Source: Amniculibacterium aquaticum (GTDB lineage Bacteria; Bacteroidota; Bacteroidia; Flavobacteriales; Weeksellaceae). From it: a stretch of 64,000 nucleotides of DNA. The stretch spans positions 18,182-82,181 of the forward strand of contig NZ_REFA01000013.1 of NCBI RefSeq assembly GCF_003852705.1. Direction: 5' to 3'. Below, in pieces: positions 44,463 through 52,909 of this stretch (the stretch's first letter is position 1; every line of letters begins with the position of its first letter). Position numbers and translations under genes: made by a program. Below the pieces are notes generated by a model. It had not been told where the DNA came from and did not search any database. It saw only the letters and a program-made list of their open reading frames with translations.

Positions 44463-45618
44463 ACATTTCAGACCAACGCACTGCTTTTACTACCGTTTCA
44501 TCGTACAAATCTGCAGGTGATTTTGTAGGTTCTAATTTTGGATAAAGATTGACCCCAATCAGTTTTATCTTTCCTCCGGCAACCCAATTTTGTTCTTCAA
44601 TCGCCTGATTATAAATAGCTTTCTGAATTTCTTTTTGTTTCAACAATTCCAGATAACCGCCTTTTTCTTCAACTTCTACCAATAGATCCCAAGATTTTCC
44701 TGCAAATTGTTGGGTCAAATTTTCGATGTAGTAACTTCCATTTCCGGCATCTTCGAAAACATTGATGATGCTTTCGTAAGCCAAAACAATCTGTTGTTTG
44801 AACGAAATTTCGCCTGAAAGAACCGTAGGATTTTCAATTTTATAATTATGGCTGTACACGGCATCCGATCCGCCTACCATGGCTGCAGCCAATTCTAAGG
44901 TCGAACGGATGAGATTATTCTCTTCATCGGTTTTGGTTTTGTTTCTCAGTGAAGATTCTGTAAAAATATACGGAATACTAGGCTGTCCCAAATCTTTTGA
45001 CAATTGATAGAAAAGGATTTTCATGGCTCTAATCTTGGCGATTTCAAAGAAATAATTGGCACCAACAGCCATTTTTATGATGACTTGATCCAAAACTTCA
45101 ACTCCAAACTTCTCGACCAACTCTTTGGTTTTCGCCAGTGCATAAGCCAATTGCTGCACGATAGAGGCTCCGGCGTTTTGCAATATAGAAACATCTACAC
45201 AAAGGCTTCTTTCAAAAGATTTTGAAAGCAATTCTTTAGCCAAGTTTTCATTGATGCTTGCTGAGTTTTCATCGATAACATCTACCAACGAATAGTAGAA
45301 ATTGCTGTCGTCCATTTTTATATGATCCGCCAATTCTTTATTCTCTAAATACAGAGATTTTTCAGTAAGATATTCAACATTCTGACGAAGGACATAGGCA
45401 AAAATTTCGTCTTCAGTGTCTTCTAGATAATCGGACACCAATTGTGTGCTTTCCTCTATTTTAGGCAGGTTAACCAATGGAGAATCTGCTTGATCGTAAT
45501 ACGGACTCACCTCGATACCTTCAAGATTTTCTTTGGATAAAACAGTGTAGATATCATCGGTTTTCAATTGCTTTTTTACAAGATTTTCCCAATCGGACAA
45601 AGCTATTTTTTGAAACAT
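44455..45618 (-). CDS. mutA: Methylmalonyl-CoA mutase small subunit
   Basis: 387 residues. It aligns with the shorter, non-catalytic beta chain of the heterodimeric B12-dependent mutase that interconverts succinyl-CoA and methylmalonyl-CoA. Segments such as SLCVDVSILQNAGASIVQQL (about 182-201), ELAAAMVGGSDAVYSHNY (about 262-279) and QQFAGKSWDLLVEVEEKGGY (about 331-350) are family features, and the C-terminal cobalamin-binding domain is absent, as expected for the small subunit. The large subunit gene mutB, often next to it, is not in the window; the downstream neighbour is a methyltransferase gene. Confidence 0.88.
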   Translation of the reverse strand: MFQKIALSDWENLVKKQLKTDDIYTVLSKENLEGIEVSPYYDQADSPLVNLPKIEESTQLVSDYLEDTEDEIFAYVLRQNVEYLTEKSLYLENKELADHIKMDDSNFYYSLVDVIDENSASINENLAKELLSKSFERSLCVDVSILQNAGASIVQQLAYALAKTKELVEKFGVEVLDQVIIKMAVGANYFFEIAKIRAMKILFYQLSKDLGQPSIPYIFTESSLRNKTKTDEENNLIRSTLELAAAMVGGSDAVYSHNYKIENPTVLSGEISFKQQIVLAYESIINVFEDAGNGSYYIENLTQQFAGKSWDLLVEVEEKGGYLELLKQKEIQKAIYNQAIEEQNWVAGGKIKLIGVNLYPKLEPTKSPADLYDETVVKAVRWSEMYE

Positions 45619-45654
45619 ACTTTTATATTTTTTCAGACGAATTATTGGTTTCGT

Positions 45655-46014
45655 CTATTGTTTTTTAGAATTAATTTTTGAACTGTCAGCAACGATGATA
45701 AAGATTTCCTCATTGGGTTTCTTCATGAAATAATTTTCTCTGGCGAATTTTTGTTTTTCGTCCTTATTGTTCATTAGTTTTTTATAATAATTATCGTTTT
45801 TTTCGTATTCGGATTTATAATACTGCAATTGTTCTTCATAGCGATTGATTTCTTTGTTCAGATCGTTTATTACCAAGAAAGAAGTATTATCAAAGAAAAC
45901 CATCCAAACCAAAAATACAAAAATGGTAAGGGTGTATTTGTTAAGAACCCATTTTCGGACAAATCGAACTTTTTCCGATTTGGGTTCAATTTTTTTTATC
46001 AAATCCGGTTTCAT
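45655..46014 (-). CDS. FtsB/DivIC-type septum formation initiator
   Basis: 119 residues: basic cytoplasmic N-terminus, one membrane helix (about residues 29-49), then a periplasmic coiled coil (about 50-95) and the conserved KFARENYFMKKPNEEIFII end that marks FtsB/DivIC. It acts as a divisome scaffold with FtsL and FtsQ at the septum. The ATG at 46014 shares one base with the TGA of udk (TGATG), so I prefer it to the TTG one codon upstream; translation is likely coupled to udk. Confidence 0.88.
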   Translation of the reverse strand: MKPDLIKKIEPKSEKVRFVRKWVLNKYTLTIFVFLVWMVFFDNTSFLVINDLNKEINRYEEQLQYYKSEYEKNDNYYKKLMNNKDEKQKFARENYFMKKPNEEIFIIVADSSKINSKKQ

Positions 46015-46631
46015 CAATGTGGTTTTTTGAGGGTGTTATTAATGACAGTTGTTAGAAAATCGATGGCTACGGAATTCTGCCTCATATTCGGAACGATAAG
46101 ATCGGCTTCATTTTTTGAAGGCTCAATAAATTCTTGGTGCATCGGTTTCAGAGTCGTTTGATAACGGTGCAGAACTTCGCTTAGATCTCGACCTCTGTCT
46201 TGGGTATCTCTTCGGATCCTACGGATCAATCTTTCGTCTGAATCGGCATGTACAAAAACTTTCAGATCGTATTCCTTCAACAATTCTGTATGTGTCAACA
46301 CCAAAATTCCTTCCACAATCAGCACATTTTTAGGTTCTACCAGGACATGGTCTCCGGTACGAGAATGGGTCACAAAACTGTAGATGGGTTGCTCTATACT
46401 TTGTTTATTTTTCAAGGCTTTTACATGCTTTAAGAGCAAATCAAAATCGATGGATTTGGGATGGTCGTAGTTCAACGCTTCTCTTTCTGTTAATGAAAGA
46501 TGTTGGTTATCGTGATAGTAATTGTCCTGAGAAAGCACATTTACCCCTTCTGCATTTAGTTGTTGCAAAATTTTGTTCACTACGGTGGTTTTCCCACTTC
46601 CGGTTCCTCCGGCAATTCCGATTACTAGCAT
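46014..46631 (-). CDS. udk: Uridine kinase
   Basis: 205 residues, the normal length. Phosphorylates uridine and cytidine to the monophosphates for pyrimidine salvage. Walker A is GIAGGTGSGKTTVVNKI (about residues 5-21); the base-binding LSQDNYYHD (about 34-42), YDHPKSIDFDLL (about 54-65) and the lid RRIRRDTQDRGRDLSEVLHR (about 136-155) all match. It is the first gene of a four-gene operon running to 43311, with a -7 box upstream. Confidence 0.96.
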   Translation of the reverse strand: MLVIGIAGGTGSGKTTVVNKILQQLNAEGVNVLSQDNYYHDNQHLSLTEREALNYDHPKSIDFDLLLKHVKALKNKQSIEQPIYSFVTHSRTGDHVLVEPKNVLIVEGILVLTHTELLKEYDLKVFVHADSDERLIRRIRRDTQDRGRDLSEVLHRYQTTLKPMHQEFIEPSKNEADLIVPNMRQNSVAIDFLTTVINNTLKKPH

Positions 46632-46650
46632 TGATATAGTTGATTTTTTA

Positions 46651-46658
46651 CAAAGATA
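46651..46658 (-). promoter_or_regulatory. -7 element for the udk operon
   Basis: TATCTTTG on the minus strand, 19 bases before ATG 46631. Confidence 0.55.
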
Positions 46659-46885
46659 GTATTTTGTTGAAAAAATGAATTTTTAAATCTTAATAAATAG
46701 TAAAAAATATTTTGTAAAATTTGTTCAAAAAGCACCAGAAAAGGTTTTAAAATAAAATTTTTCAAAAAAAACAAAAAAAATTTATTATTTTATAAAATTA
46801 ATGTACCTTGCACAAAATTTTAGAAGCAGAATTATCAATGTTCAAGTCCTTGTTAGTTACTTCTGAATAATTAATATCAATTTTT

Positions 46886-47200
46886 ATGAACATTTTTATT
46901 TCTAATCTCAACTACACAGCTGTTGAGTCCGAGCTACAAGCTCTTTTCGAAAACTACGGAACTGTTGATTCCGCAAAAATCATTACCGACAAAGAAACCG
47001 GTAGAAGCCGTGGTTTCGGTTTTGTTGAAATGCCAAACGACGATGAAGCAAGAGCTGCTATCGAAGGGTTAAACCAAACAGATTATAAGCAAAGAACCAT
47101 GAACATTTCTGAAGCTAAACCAAGAGAAGAAAAACCAAGAGGTTTTGGAAATCGTGGTGGCGGTTACAGAGAAAACCGTGGGAATAGAGGTGAATGGTAA
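46886..47200 (+). CDS. RNA-binding protein with RRM domain
   Basis: 104 residues. A single RRM fills residues 1-78, with RNP2 IFISNLN (about 3-9) and RNP1 RGFGFVEM (about 42-49). An Arg/Gly-rich tail (PRGFGNRGGGYRENRGNRGE) follows, as in the cold-shock-linked RRM proteins of cyanobacteria and Bacteroidetes. It is expected to bind mRNA in the cytoplasm; targets are unknown. A leader of about 80 bases may precede it, behind a weak TACCTTG box near 46804. A perfect terminator follows. Confidence 0.92.
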   Translation: MNIFISNLNYTAVESELQALFENYGTVDSAKIITDKETGRSRGFGFVEMPNDDEARAAIEGLNQTDYKQRTMNISEAKPREEKPRGFGNRGGGYRENRGNRGEW

Positions 47201-47222
47201 TTGACCTTTAACACAATAAATC

Positions 47223-47258
47223 AATCCGTCTTTTTTTCGAAAAAGACGGATTTTTTTT
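47223..47258 (+). terminator. Terminator after the RRM gene
   Basis: Thirteen-base perfect arms (47223-47235, 47240-47252), four-base loop TTCG, then eight T. Confidence 0.92.
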
Positions 47259-47270
47259 GATTATTATTCA

Positions 47271-47278
47271 TATTTTTG
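47271..47278 (+). promoter_or_regulatory. -7 element for corA
   Basis: TATTTTTG, 39 bases before ATG 47318. Confidence 0.45.
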
Positions 47279-47317
47279 ATTCAAATTGTACAAAAAACAG
47301 TATAAACAATAGAAATA

Positions 47318-48220
47318 ATGCCAATTAGAACGATTTTCAAAAACGAATTTTGCGAATGGTTGGATTGCGAAGGTCCAAACATTGATGATTTTAAAGTGCT
47401 TCAGCAAAATTATTCCATAGATATGCTGCTTATGGAAGACATGTTGGATGCCAACCACCTTCCAAAATACGAAGAACATTCGGGCATACAATTCTATCTC
47501 ACTCGTGAAAACACCAAACAGGAAAGAACCGGACTAAATACCATGAGCGACATCTCGACAAAATTGGGTATTTACATCTTGGGAAGCACGGTTATTACCA
47601 TTCATAGGATAAAAAACAACAGCATCTTAGAATTAGAAAAAGAAATTGAAAGTAAAAAAAGCAACATCACCAAAGAATTTGTTGTCCTGCATTTGGCTAA
47701 AAAAATTCTCAACTCTTATGATGATGAAAGTAAAGTTATACAAGACGATATCGACCGTATCGAAAACGAAATCTTCCTGAACAACAATAACAACGGCAAT
47801 ATTGTAAAACGACTTTATAAACTGAAAAGAAAAACCGGTCTCAATGTACGATTGCTAAACATCTCATCGGATTGGGTAAACAACATGAAGAAAATAAACA
47901 TCAGCGAAACACAATTTATTGACCTCATGGACAAATACAAGGATGTGAATAACAAATTCGACCATCTCAATGCTCAAATCACGCATCTTATTTCCATGTA
48001 TTTGGCACTTTCCGACCAAAAAGCCAATCAGGTCATGAAGATGTTGGCTATGTATTCGGTTTATTTTTTGCCCATCACATTCATCGCAGGAATTTATGGT
48101 ATGAACTTTGAAAATATGCCGGAACTGCAAACCCAGTTTGGGTATTATTTTACTTTGGGACTCATGGCGCTCATCGTCATCGTTACCTTCATCTACTTCA
48201 AAAGAAAAAAATGGAAATAA
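47318..48220 (+). CDS. corA: CorA family magnesium transporter
   Basis: 300 residues. A cytoplasmic N-terminal alpha/beta domain and long stalk helix lead to two C-terminal membrane helices (about residues 243-262 and 275-294) with the pore motif IYGMNF between them (about 264-269). CorA-type channels carry Mg2+ and sometimes Co2+ or Ni2+. The sequence is a CorA/Mrs2-like divergent form, with a slightly short N-terminal domain. Monocistronic, with a divergent origin of regulation not evident from sequence. Confidence 0.92.
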   Translation: MPIRTIFKNEFCEWLDCEGPNIDDFKVLQQNYSIDMLLMEDMLDANHLPKYEEHSGIQFYLTRENTKQERTGLNTMSDISTKLGIYILGSTVITIHRIKNNSILELEKEIESKKSNITKEFVVLHLAKKILNSYDDESKVIQDDIDRIENEIFLNNNNNGNIVKRLYKLKRKTGLNVRLLNISSDWVNNMKKINISETQFIDLMDKYKDVNNKFDHLNAQITHLISMYLALSDQKANQVMKMLAMYSVYFLPITFIAGIYGMNFENMPELQTQFGYYFTLGLMALIVIVTFIYFKRKKWK

Positions 48221-48300
48221 CGATTAACATTAAATATCAATTTCAAGCTCATAAATTGGGACATTATTTATAAATTTACCTCTTCAAAAAATAAACAAAA

Positions 48301-50070
48301 ATGAACATACAAGAAAGAATATCTGCTTTGCGAGTAAAAATGCAAGAAAACAATATTGATGCGTATATCGTGTACTCTGCAGACCCTCACATGAGCGAAT
48401 ATCTACCTGAAGAATGGCAAGAAAGAGCGTGGATTTCCGGATTTACCGGCTCTGCAGGATTTGTTGTAATCTTAAAGAATAAAGCTGCTCTATGGACCGA
48501 CGGAAGGTATTTCGTACAAGCCCCAATAGAACTTCAAGGCTCAGGAATTGACCTGATGAAAGACGGTGTCGAAGGAACTCCAAACTACATCGATTGGATT
48601 ATTTCCCAAATCCCAGCCAACGGAAAAGTAGCGGTAAATGCTTTGGCCACTTCCAACATCAACTGGGAAGCTCTGGAAGAAAAGCTGAATCCAAAAGGAA
48701 TTTCTTTGGTAAATCAGGCACTCATTCAGGAAATTTGGACCGACAAACCACAAGCTTCTCAAAATCCAATTTATACCCATCCTACAGAAAGAGCAGGAAA
48801 ATCGGTAGAGGAAAAACTACAAGCCATTCGCGAAAAAATGCAAACTTTGGGTACCAGCACTCACATCATTTCCAGTTTGGACGATGTCGCTTGGACCCTG
48901 AACCTCAGAGGTAGCGATGTAGATTGCAATCCCGTATTTTTAGGTTATATTTTATTGTCTCTGAACGATGCAAAACTTTTTGTGGACACCAAAAAATTAA
49001 ATGCAAATGCTCAGGAATCCATGCAAAAAGCTGGAGTTTCTGTACTTCCATACGAAAATTTTTTGAAGGAATTGGCTTTGGTTAAAAATCAAAACATACT
49101 CATCTCTCCCAACACCAACCAATCGGTGTACGATGCTTTGGCCAACAAAAATACTTTTGTAAAAGCTGCTGCACCGGGAAATTTGATGAAAGCACAGAAA
49201 AATACGGCCGAATTGCAAGGTTTCCGCACCGTAATGGAACGAGACGGCGTTGCCATGGTAAAATTCTTGTATTGGCTAACCCATACTGCCGGAAAAGAAG
49301 CCATGACCGAATATTCCATCGGCGAAAAACTAAGAACATTCCGTGCCGCATCGGAAAATTTTGTGGGCGAAAGTTTTGGTAGCATTGTCGGCTATGCCGG
49401 TAACGATGCCATTTGTCACTATTCTGCAAAAGAAGTAGGCAGTAAAGAAGTCACCAATTCCGGAAGTATTTTGGTTGATTCTGGAGGTCAATATCTGGAA
49501 GGTACCACAGACATTACCCGTACATTGCCTTTGGGCGAAACCAGTCAGCAATTCAAAATAGACTCTACATTGGTATTGCAAGGCATGATCCGACTTTCCA
49601 TGGTAAAATTTCCAAAAGGTACCCGAGGCGTTCAGTTGGATGCCGTTGCAAGAATGCCGCTTTGGATGCACGGAAAAGACTATAACCACGGGACAGGTCA
49701 CGGAGTTGGCAGCTTTATGAATGTACACGAAGGACCACAGAATATCCGAAAAGATATGAATCCTCAAGAACTATTACCCGGAATGGTAGTTAGTAATGAG
49801 CCCGGTTTCTATCTCGAAAACATGTACGGAATTCGTCATGAAAACTTGGTTGCGGTAAAATTTTCTGAAACCACTGAATTTGGAGATTTTTATGAGTTTG
49901 AAACCCTAACTTTCTGTCCTTTCTTCAAAGAAACCATTGTTAAAGAATTGCTTTCTGCAGAAGAAATTGAATGGCTGAATGCGTATCACAAAACTTGTGA
50001 AGAAAAATTGGGTAAACATCTGGAAGGCGATGTAAAAGAATGGTTTTTGCAGTTGGTAAGCCCTCTTTAA
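48301..50070 (+). CDS. Xaa-Pro aminopeptidase (aminopeptidase P family)
   Basis: 589 residues, the long three-domain form. Two creatinase-N-like domains (about 1-300) precede the pita-bread M24B domain. Metal ligands sit in VDSGGQYLEGTTDITRT (about residues 395-411, two Asp), HGTGHGVGSF (about 464-473, His), NEPGFYLE (about 499-506, Glu) and IRHENLVAV (about 510-518, Glu). It removes an N-terminal residue before Pro, in the cytoplasm since no signal peptide is seen. A pepE gene follows by 21 bases, forming a small peptide-degradation operon. Confidence 0.94.
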   Translation: MNIQERISALRVKMQENNIDAYIVYSADPHMSEYLPEEWQERAWISGFTGSAGFVVILKNKAALWTDGRYFVQAPIELQGSGIDLMKDGVEGTPNYIDWIISQIPANGKVAVNALATSNINWEALEEKLNPKGISLVNQALIQEIWTDKPQASQNPIYTHPTERAGKSVEEKLQAIREKMQTLGTSTHIISSLDDVAWTLNLRGSDVDCNPVFLGYILLSLNDAKLFVDTKKLNANAQESMQKAGVSVLPYENFLKELALVKNQNILISPNTNQSVYDALANKNTFVKAAAPGNLMKAQKNTAELQGFRTVMERDGVAMVKFLYWLTHTAGKEAMTEYSIGEKLRTFRAASENFVGESFGSIVGYAGNDAICHYSAKEVGSKEVTNSGSILVDSGGQYLEGTTDITRTLPLGETSQQFKIDSTLVLQGMIRLSMVKFPKGTRGVQLDAVARMPLWMHGKDYNHGTGHGVGSFMNVHEGPQNIRKDMNPQELLPGMVVSNEPGFYLENMYGIRHENLVAVKFSETTEFGDFYEFETLTFCPFFKETIVKELLSAEEIEWLNAYHKTCEEKLGKHLEGDVKEWFLQLVSPL

Positions 50071-50091
50071 ATCGTTAAAAAAAACGGTATT

Positions 50092-50796
50092 ATGAATGTA
50101 ATTTTAGCTTCTACTTCTACCCTTTTTGGTGGAAAATACTTAGACTATTTGAAAGAGTCCATCGTCAATCTCTATCAGGGTATTGATGAAATTCTTTTCA
50201 TCCCTTTTGCCAGACCTGGTGGGATTTCGCATGAAGACTATACTGCAATGGTGAAAGACTTCTTTAAAACGATCAACATTAAAGTAAGCGGATTGCATGA
50301 GTATGAAAATAAAATAGACGCCATTAACAATGCCAAAGGCTATTTTACCGGTGGTGGCAATACTTTTCTTTTGGTAAAATCTTTACATGAAGAAAACCTA
50401 ATGTTTGTCCTAAAAGACAATGTAACGGCAGGCAAACCATATTTGGGAACCAGTGCCGGAAGCAACATTGGAGGCATCAACATGAAAACGACCAACGATA
50501 TGCCCATTGTATATCCAGAAAGTTTTACCTGTATGGGCTTGGTACCCTTCAACATCAACCCGCATTATTTGGATCCTCATCCGGACTTAAAACACAACGG
50601 CGAGACCCGAGAAACTCGAATCAAAGAATTTCTAACTCAAAATAATATTGTGGTGGTCGGACTAAGAGAAGGCAATTGGATACGAAGAATTGGTGAACAT
50701 ATTTTTGTTGAAGGAACCGAACAAACTCGAATTTTTCAGCCTTACAAAGAACCTTACGAGTTGGATCCCATTTCTGAATTGAAATTTCATTTATAA
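50092..50796 (+). CDS. pepE: Dipeptidase E (Asp-dipeptidase, S51)
   Basis: 234 residues, as in other PepE proteins. Serine peptidase that removes N-terminal Asp from dipeptides. The nucleophile elbow is GTSAGSNI (about residues 121-128) with Ser at about 123, the nearby GGGNTFLLVKSL (about 87-98) forms the oxyanion region, and NPHYLDPHPDLKH (about 160-172) carries the His of the triad. It is probably cotranscribed with the aminopeptidase P gene. Confidence 0.94.
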   Translation: MNVILASTSTLFGGKYLDYLKESIVNLYQGIDEILFIPFARPGGISHEDYTAMVKDFFKTINIKVSGLHEYENKIDAINNAKGYFTGGGNTFLLVKSLHEENLMFVLKDNVTAGKPYLGTSAGSNIGGINMKTTNDMPIVYPESFTCMGLVPFNINPHYLDPHPDLKHNGETRETRIKEFLTQNNIVVVGLREGNWIRRIGEHIFVEGTEQTRIFQPYKEPYELDPISELKFHL

Positions 50797-50817
50797 AACA
50801 AACTGCTTTACAATACG

Positions 50818-50848
50818 CTCCAAGTACTTATGTGCTTGGAGTTTTTTT
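50818..50848 (+). terminator. Terminator after pepE
   Basis: Ten-pair stem (CTCCAAGTAC with GTGCTTGGAG, one G-U pair), four-base loop, seven T. Confidence 0.85.
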
Positions 50849-50889
50849 GTCCAACTTTTTCATGAAAAATTTTCATTAGAAAAAAAATC

Positions 50890-50905
50890 AATCAATCGAT
50901 TGATT
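50890..50905. promoter_or_regulatory. Candidate TetR operator (16-bp perfect palindrome)
   Basis: AATCAATCGATTGATT is its own reverse complement and includes the -33 TTG of the promoter that drives the TetR-led operon. Such overlap is the usual layout for autorepression. Confidence 0.7.
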
Positions 50906-50929
50906 TTTTCTTGAAATGAAGTAAATTTG
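50900..50929 (+). promoter_or_regulatory. Promoter of the tetR-emrAB-type operon
   Basis: TTG (50900-50902), exactly 19 bases, TAAATTTG (50922-50929); a consensus match. Confidence 0.8.
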
Positions 50930-50950
50930 CATTCTCAAAATTATACAAGA

Positions 50951-51559
50951 ATGATTACCAAGGAGGAAAACATCATGCTACATGCCGAAAAACTCTTTGC
51001 TGAAAAAGGGTTTGATGGAACTTCAACTCGGGAGATTGCCAAAAATGCAGAGGTTAACATTTCCATGATTTCTTATTATTTCGGATCTAAAGAAAAATTA
51101 TTAGAACACATTTTCGAATACCGAATGGGGCAAGGTTTGGAATACTCTACCTTGGTTTATGAAAGAACAGACATCAATGCTTGGCAAAAAATTGATTTAT
51201 TGATTAGCCGATACATCGAAAGGGTAAAAAATCTAAAGGATTTTTATCTCATCCTTCAAAGAGAACAAATTAATTTAAAAAATCCTTCCATCGTTCAATT
51301 CATCAAAGAATCGAAGATGAAATATCTAAATACTTACAAAAAAATTGTATTGGAAGGCCAAGAGACGGGGATTTTTAAACAAAAACCAAAGGTCGAATTC
51401 TTGCATTCGACCATTTCCGGGACTTTATTCACCGCCATGAATTCTTTTCCATTTTACAAAGAATTTCTTCAAGGCGATGAAAAATATGAATCGGAATATT
51501 TCCAAAATTTGGAAGTACACTTAAAAGAAATATTGAAATACTTATTAGGTTATGAATAA
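50951..51559 (+). CDS. TetR/AcrR family transcriptional regulator
   Basis: 202 residues. The N-terminal helix-turn-helix reads GFDGTSTREIAKNAEVNISM followed by ISYYFGSKEKLLEHIFEYR (about residues 18-57), the canonical TetR DNA-binding domain, with a helical ligand-binding domain after it. It probably represses the efflux genes it leads, and itself. ATG 50951 is chosen because the earlier TTG (50927) lies in the -7 box. Its last eight bases overlap the TolC-family start. Confidence 0.93.
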   Translation: MITKEENIMLHAEKLFAEKGFDGTSTREIAKNAEVNISMISYYFGSKEKLLEHIFEYRMGQGLEYSTLVYERTDINAWQKIDLLISRYIERVKNLKDFYLILQREQINLKNPSIVQFIKESKMKYLNTYKKIVLEGQETGIFKQKPKVEFLHSTISGTLFTAMNSFPFYKEFLQGDEKYESEYFQNLEVHLKEILKYLLGYE

Positions 51560-52868
51560 AAACTCTATTCGAGTCGCGTGTTTACTGATGTCGCTTATCG
51601 GTACGATTGCTTGGGCACAAGATCGAACTTTGCTCAATTTGGATGAAGCCATGGATCTTGGAATCCAAAACTCTAAGTATCTAAAAATAGATCAAGCGAA
51701 AATTGACGAAGCGATGGCACAAGTTATTAACAGTAAAAATCATCGTTTGCCCGATTTTAAGATCTCCGGATCGGCATTGGCATTGGCCAACGCGAAAGCC
51801 GAAATCAAAATTTTACCACCTTCCAACAACGGAAACCATGTAGTAACACCCAGTACAGCCTATTTTGGTTCGGCAAATTTTTCCTTACCACTTTATTCCG
51901 GAGGAAGGATAAATTATGGGATACAATCTGCACAATATCTTTTGGAAGCCTCAAAACTGTCAGCGGAAAACAACAAATTGTCCATTGCCTACACCGTAGC
52001 ACAAGCCTACAACAATCTGTATAAATCCGAACAGGTCATAAAAATTTTAAAAGAAAATCTGAAAGCAGCACAAGAAAGGGACAAAACTTTTCTAAATCTT
52101 GAAAATAATGGAGTAATCGCCAGAAACGATCGTTTGAAAGCCAATTTGCAAACTGCTGACATCGAACTGAAATTGTTGGAAGCAGAGAATAATTTTGAAA
52201 TAGCCATGATCAATATGGACTTGTTATTGGGATTGCCGGAAAATACACAACTGAGCCTCGACTCTCAATACATTTCGTCTGTACTTGCCGTAGAAAATCA
52301 AGATTTTTACATGCAACAAGCCATGGAAAACAGAAAAGATCTTCAGGTGAATGATTACCAACAAAAAGCTGCAAAGCAAAGTATAAAAGCCGCAAAGTCC
52401 GAAAACCTCCCTCAAATAGCCCTAACTGCAGGGTATGTTGCTGCTGAAGTTCCGAAAATTATGACTCTGTACAATGCTGCCAACATCGGGATTGGTGTAC
52501 AGTACAACTTATCAAACATTTGGAAAAAAAATACGGATCTGCTAAAAGCCGAAGCCCAAATTCAGAAATTAGATGCCAACCAGCAATTGATTTTGGACCA
52601 GATAAAGTTGGAAATCCACAGAGATTACAAAAACTATCAATTGGCCAACAGCAAAATAGGTTTGTTAGAAAAATCTCTGGAACAAGCCAATGAAAATTTC
52701 AGAATTACCAAAAACAAATTCGACAACGGATTAGAAACCATCACCAATCTTTTGGAAGCCGATGCTCAACAAATTACAGCTCATGTCAACCTGACCAATG
52801 CAAAAGCAGATGCCGTATTGGCCTTTAAAAAGTTAGAACAAACTTCAGGGATACTGATTAGTAAATAA
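51552..52868 (+). CDS. TolC-family outer-membrane efflux protein (MFS-type pump)
   Basis: 438 residues with signal peptide about 1-22 (ending AWAQ). Two OEP repeats with long helices; KFDNGLETITNLLEADAQQI (about 393-412) is the second-repeat hallmark. It is the outer channel of the tripartite EmrAB-type pump encoded with the two following genes. The start lies inside the tetR stop region, so translation is probably coupled. Confidence 0.92.
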   Translation: MNKNSIRVACLLMSLIGTIAWAQDRTLLNLDEAMDLGIQNSKYLKIDQAKIDEAMAQVINSKNHRLPDFKISGSALALANAKAEIKILPPSNNGNHVVTPSTAYFGSANFSLPLYSGGRINYGIQSAQYLLEASKLSAENNKLSIAYTVAQAYNNLYKSEQVIKILKENLKAAQERDKTFLNLENNGVIARNDRLKANLQTADIELKLLEAENNFEIAMINMDLLLGLPENTQLSLDSQYISSVLAVENQDFYMQQAMENRKDLQVNDYQQKAAKQSIKAAKSENLPQIALTAGYVAAEVPKIMTLYNAANIGIGVQYNLSNIWKKNTDLLKAEAQIQKLDANQQLILDQIKLEIHRDYKNYQLANSKIGLLEKSLEQANENFRITKNKFDNGLETITNLLEADAQQITAHVNLTNAKADAVLAFKKLEQTSGILISK

Positions 52869-52909
52869 GTTCAGGCTTAAAAAAAACTTCAACAAAATTA
52901 AAAGAAACA

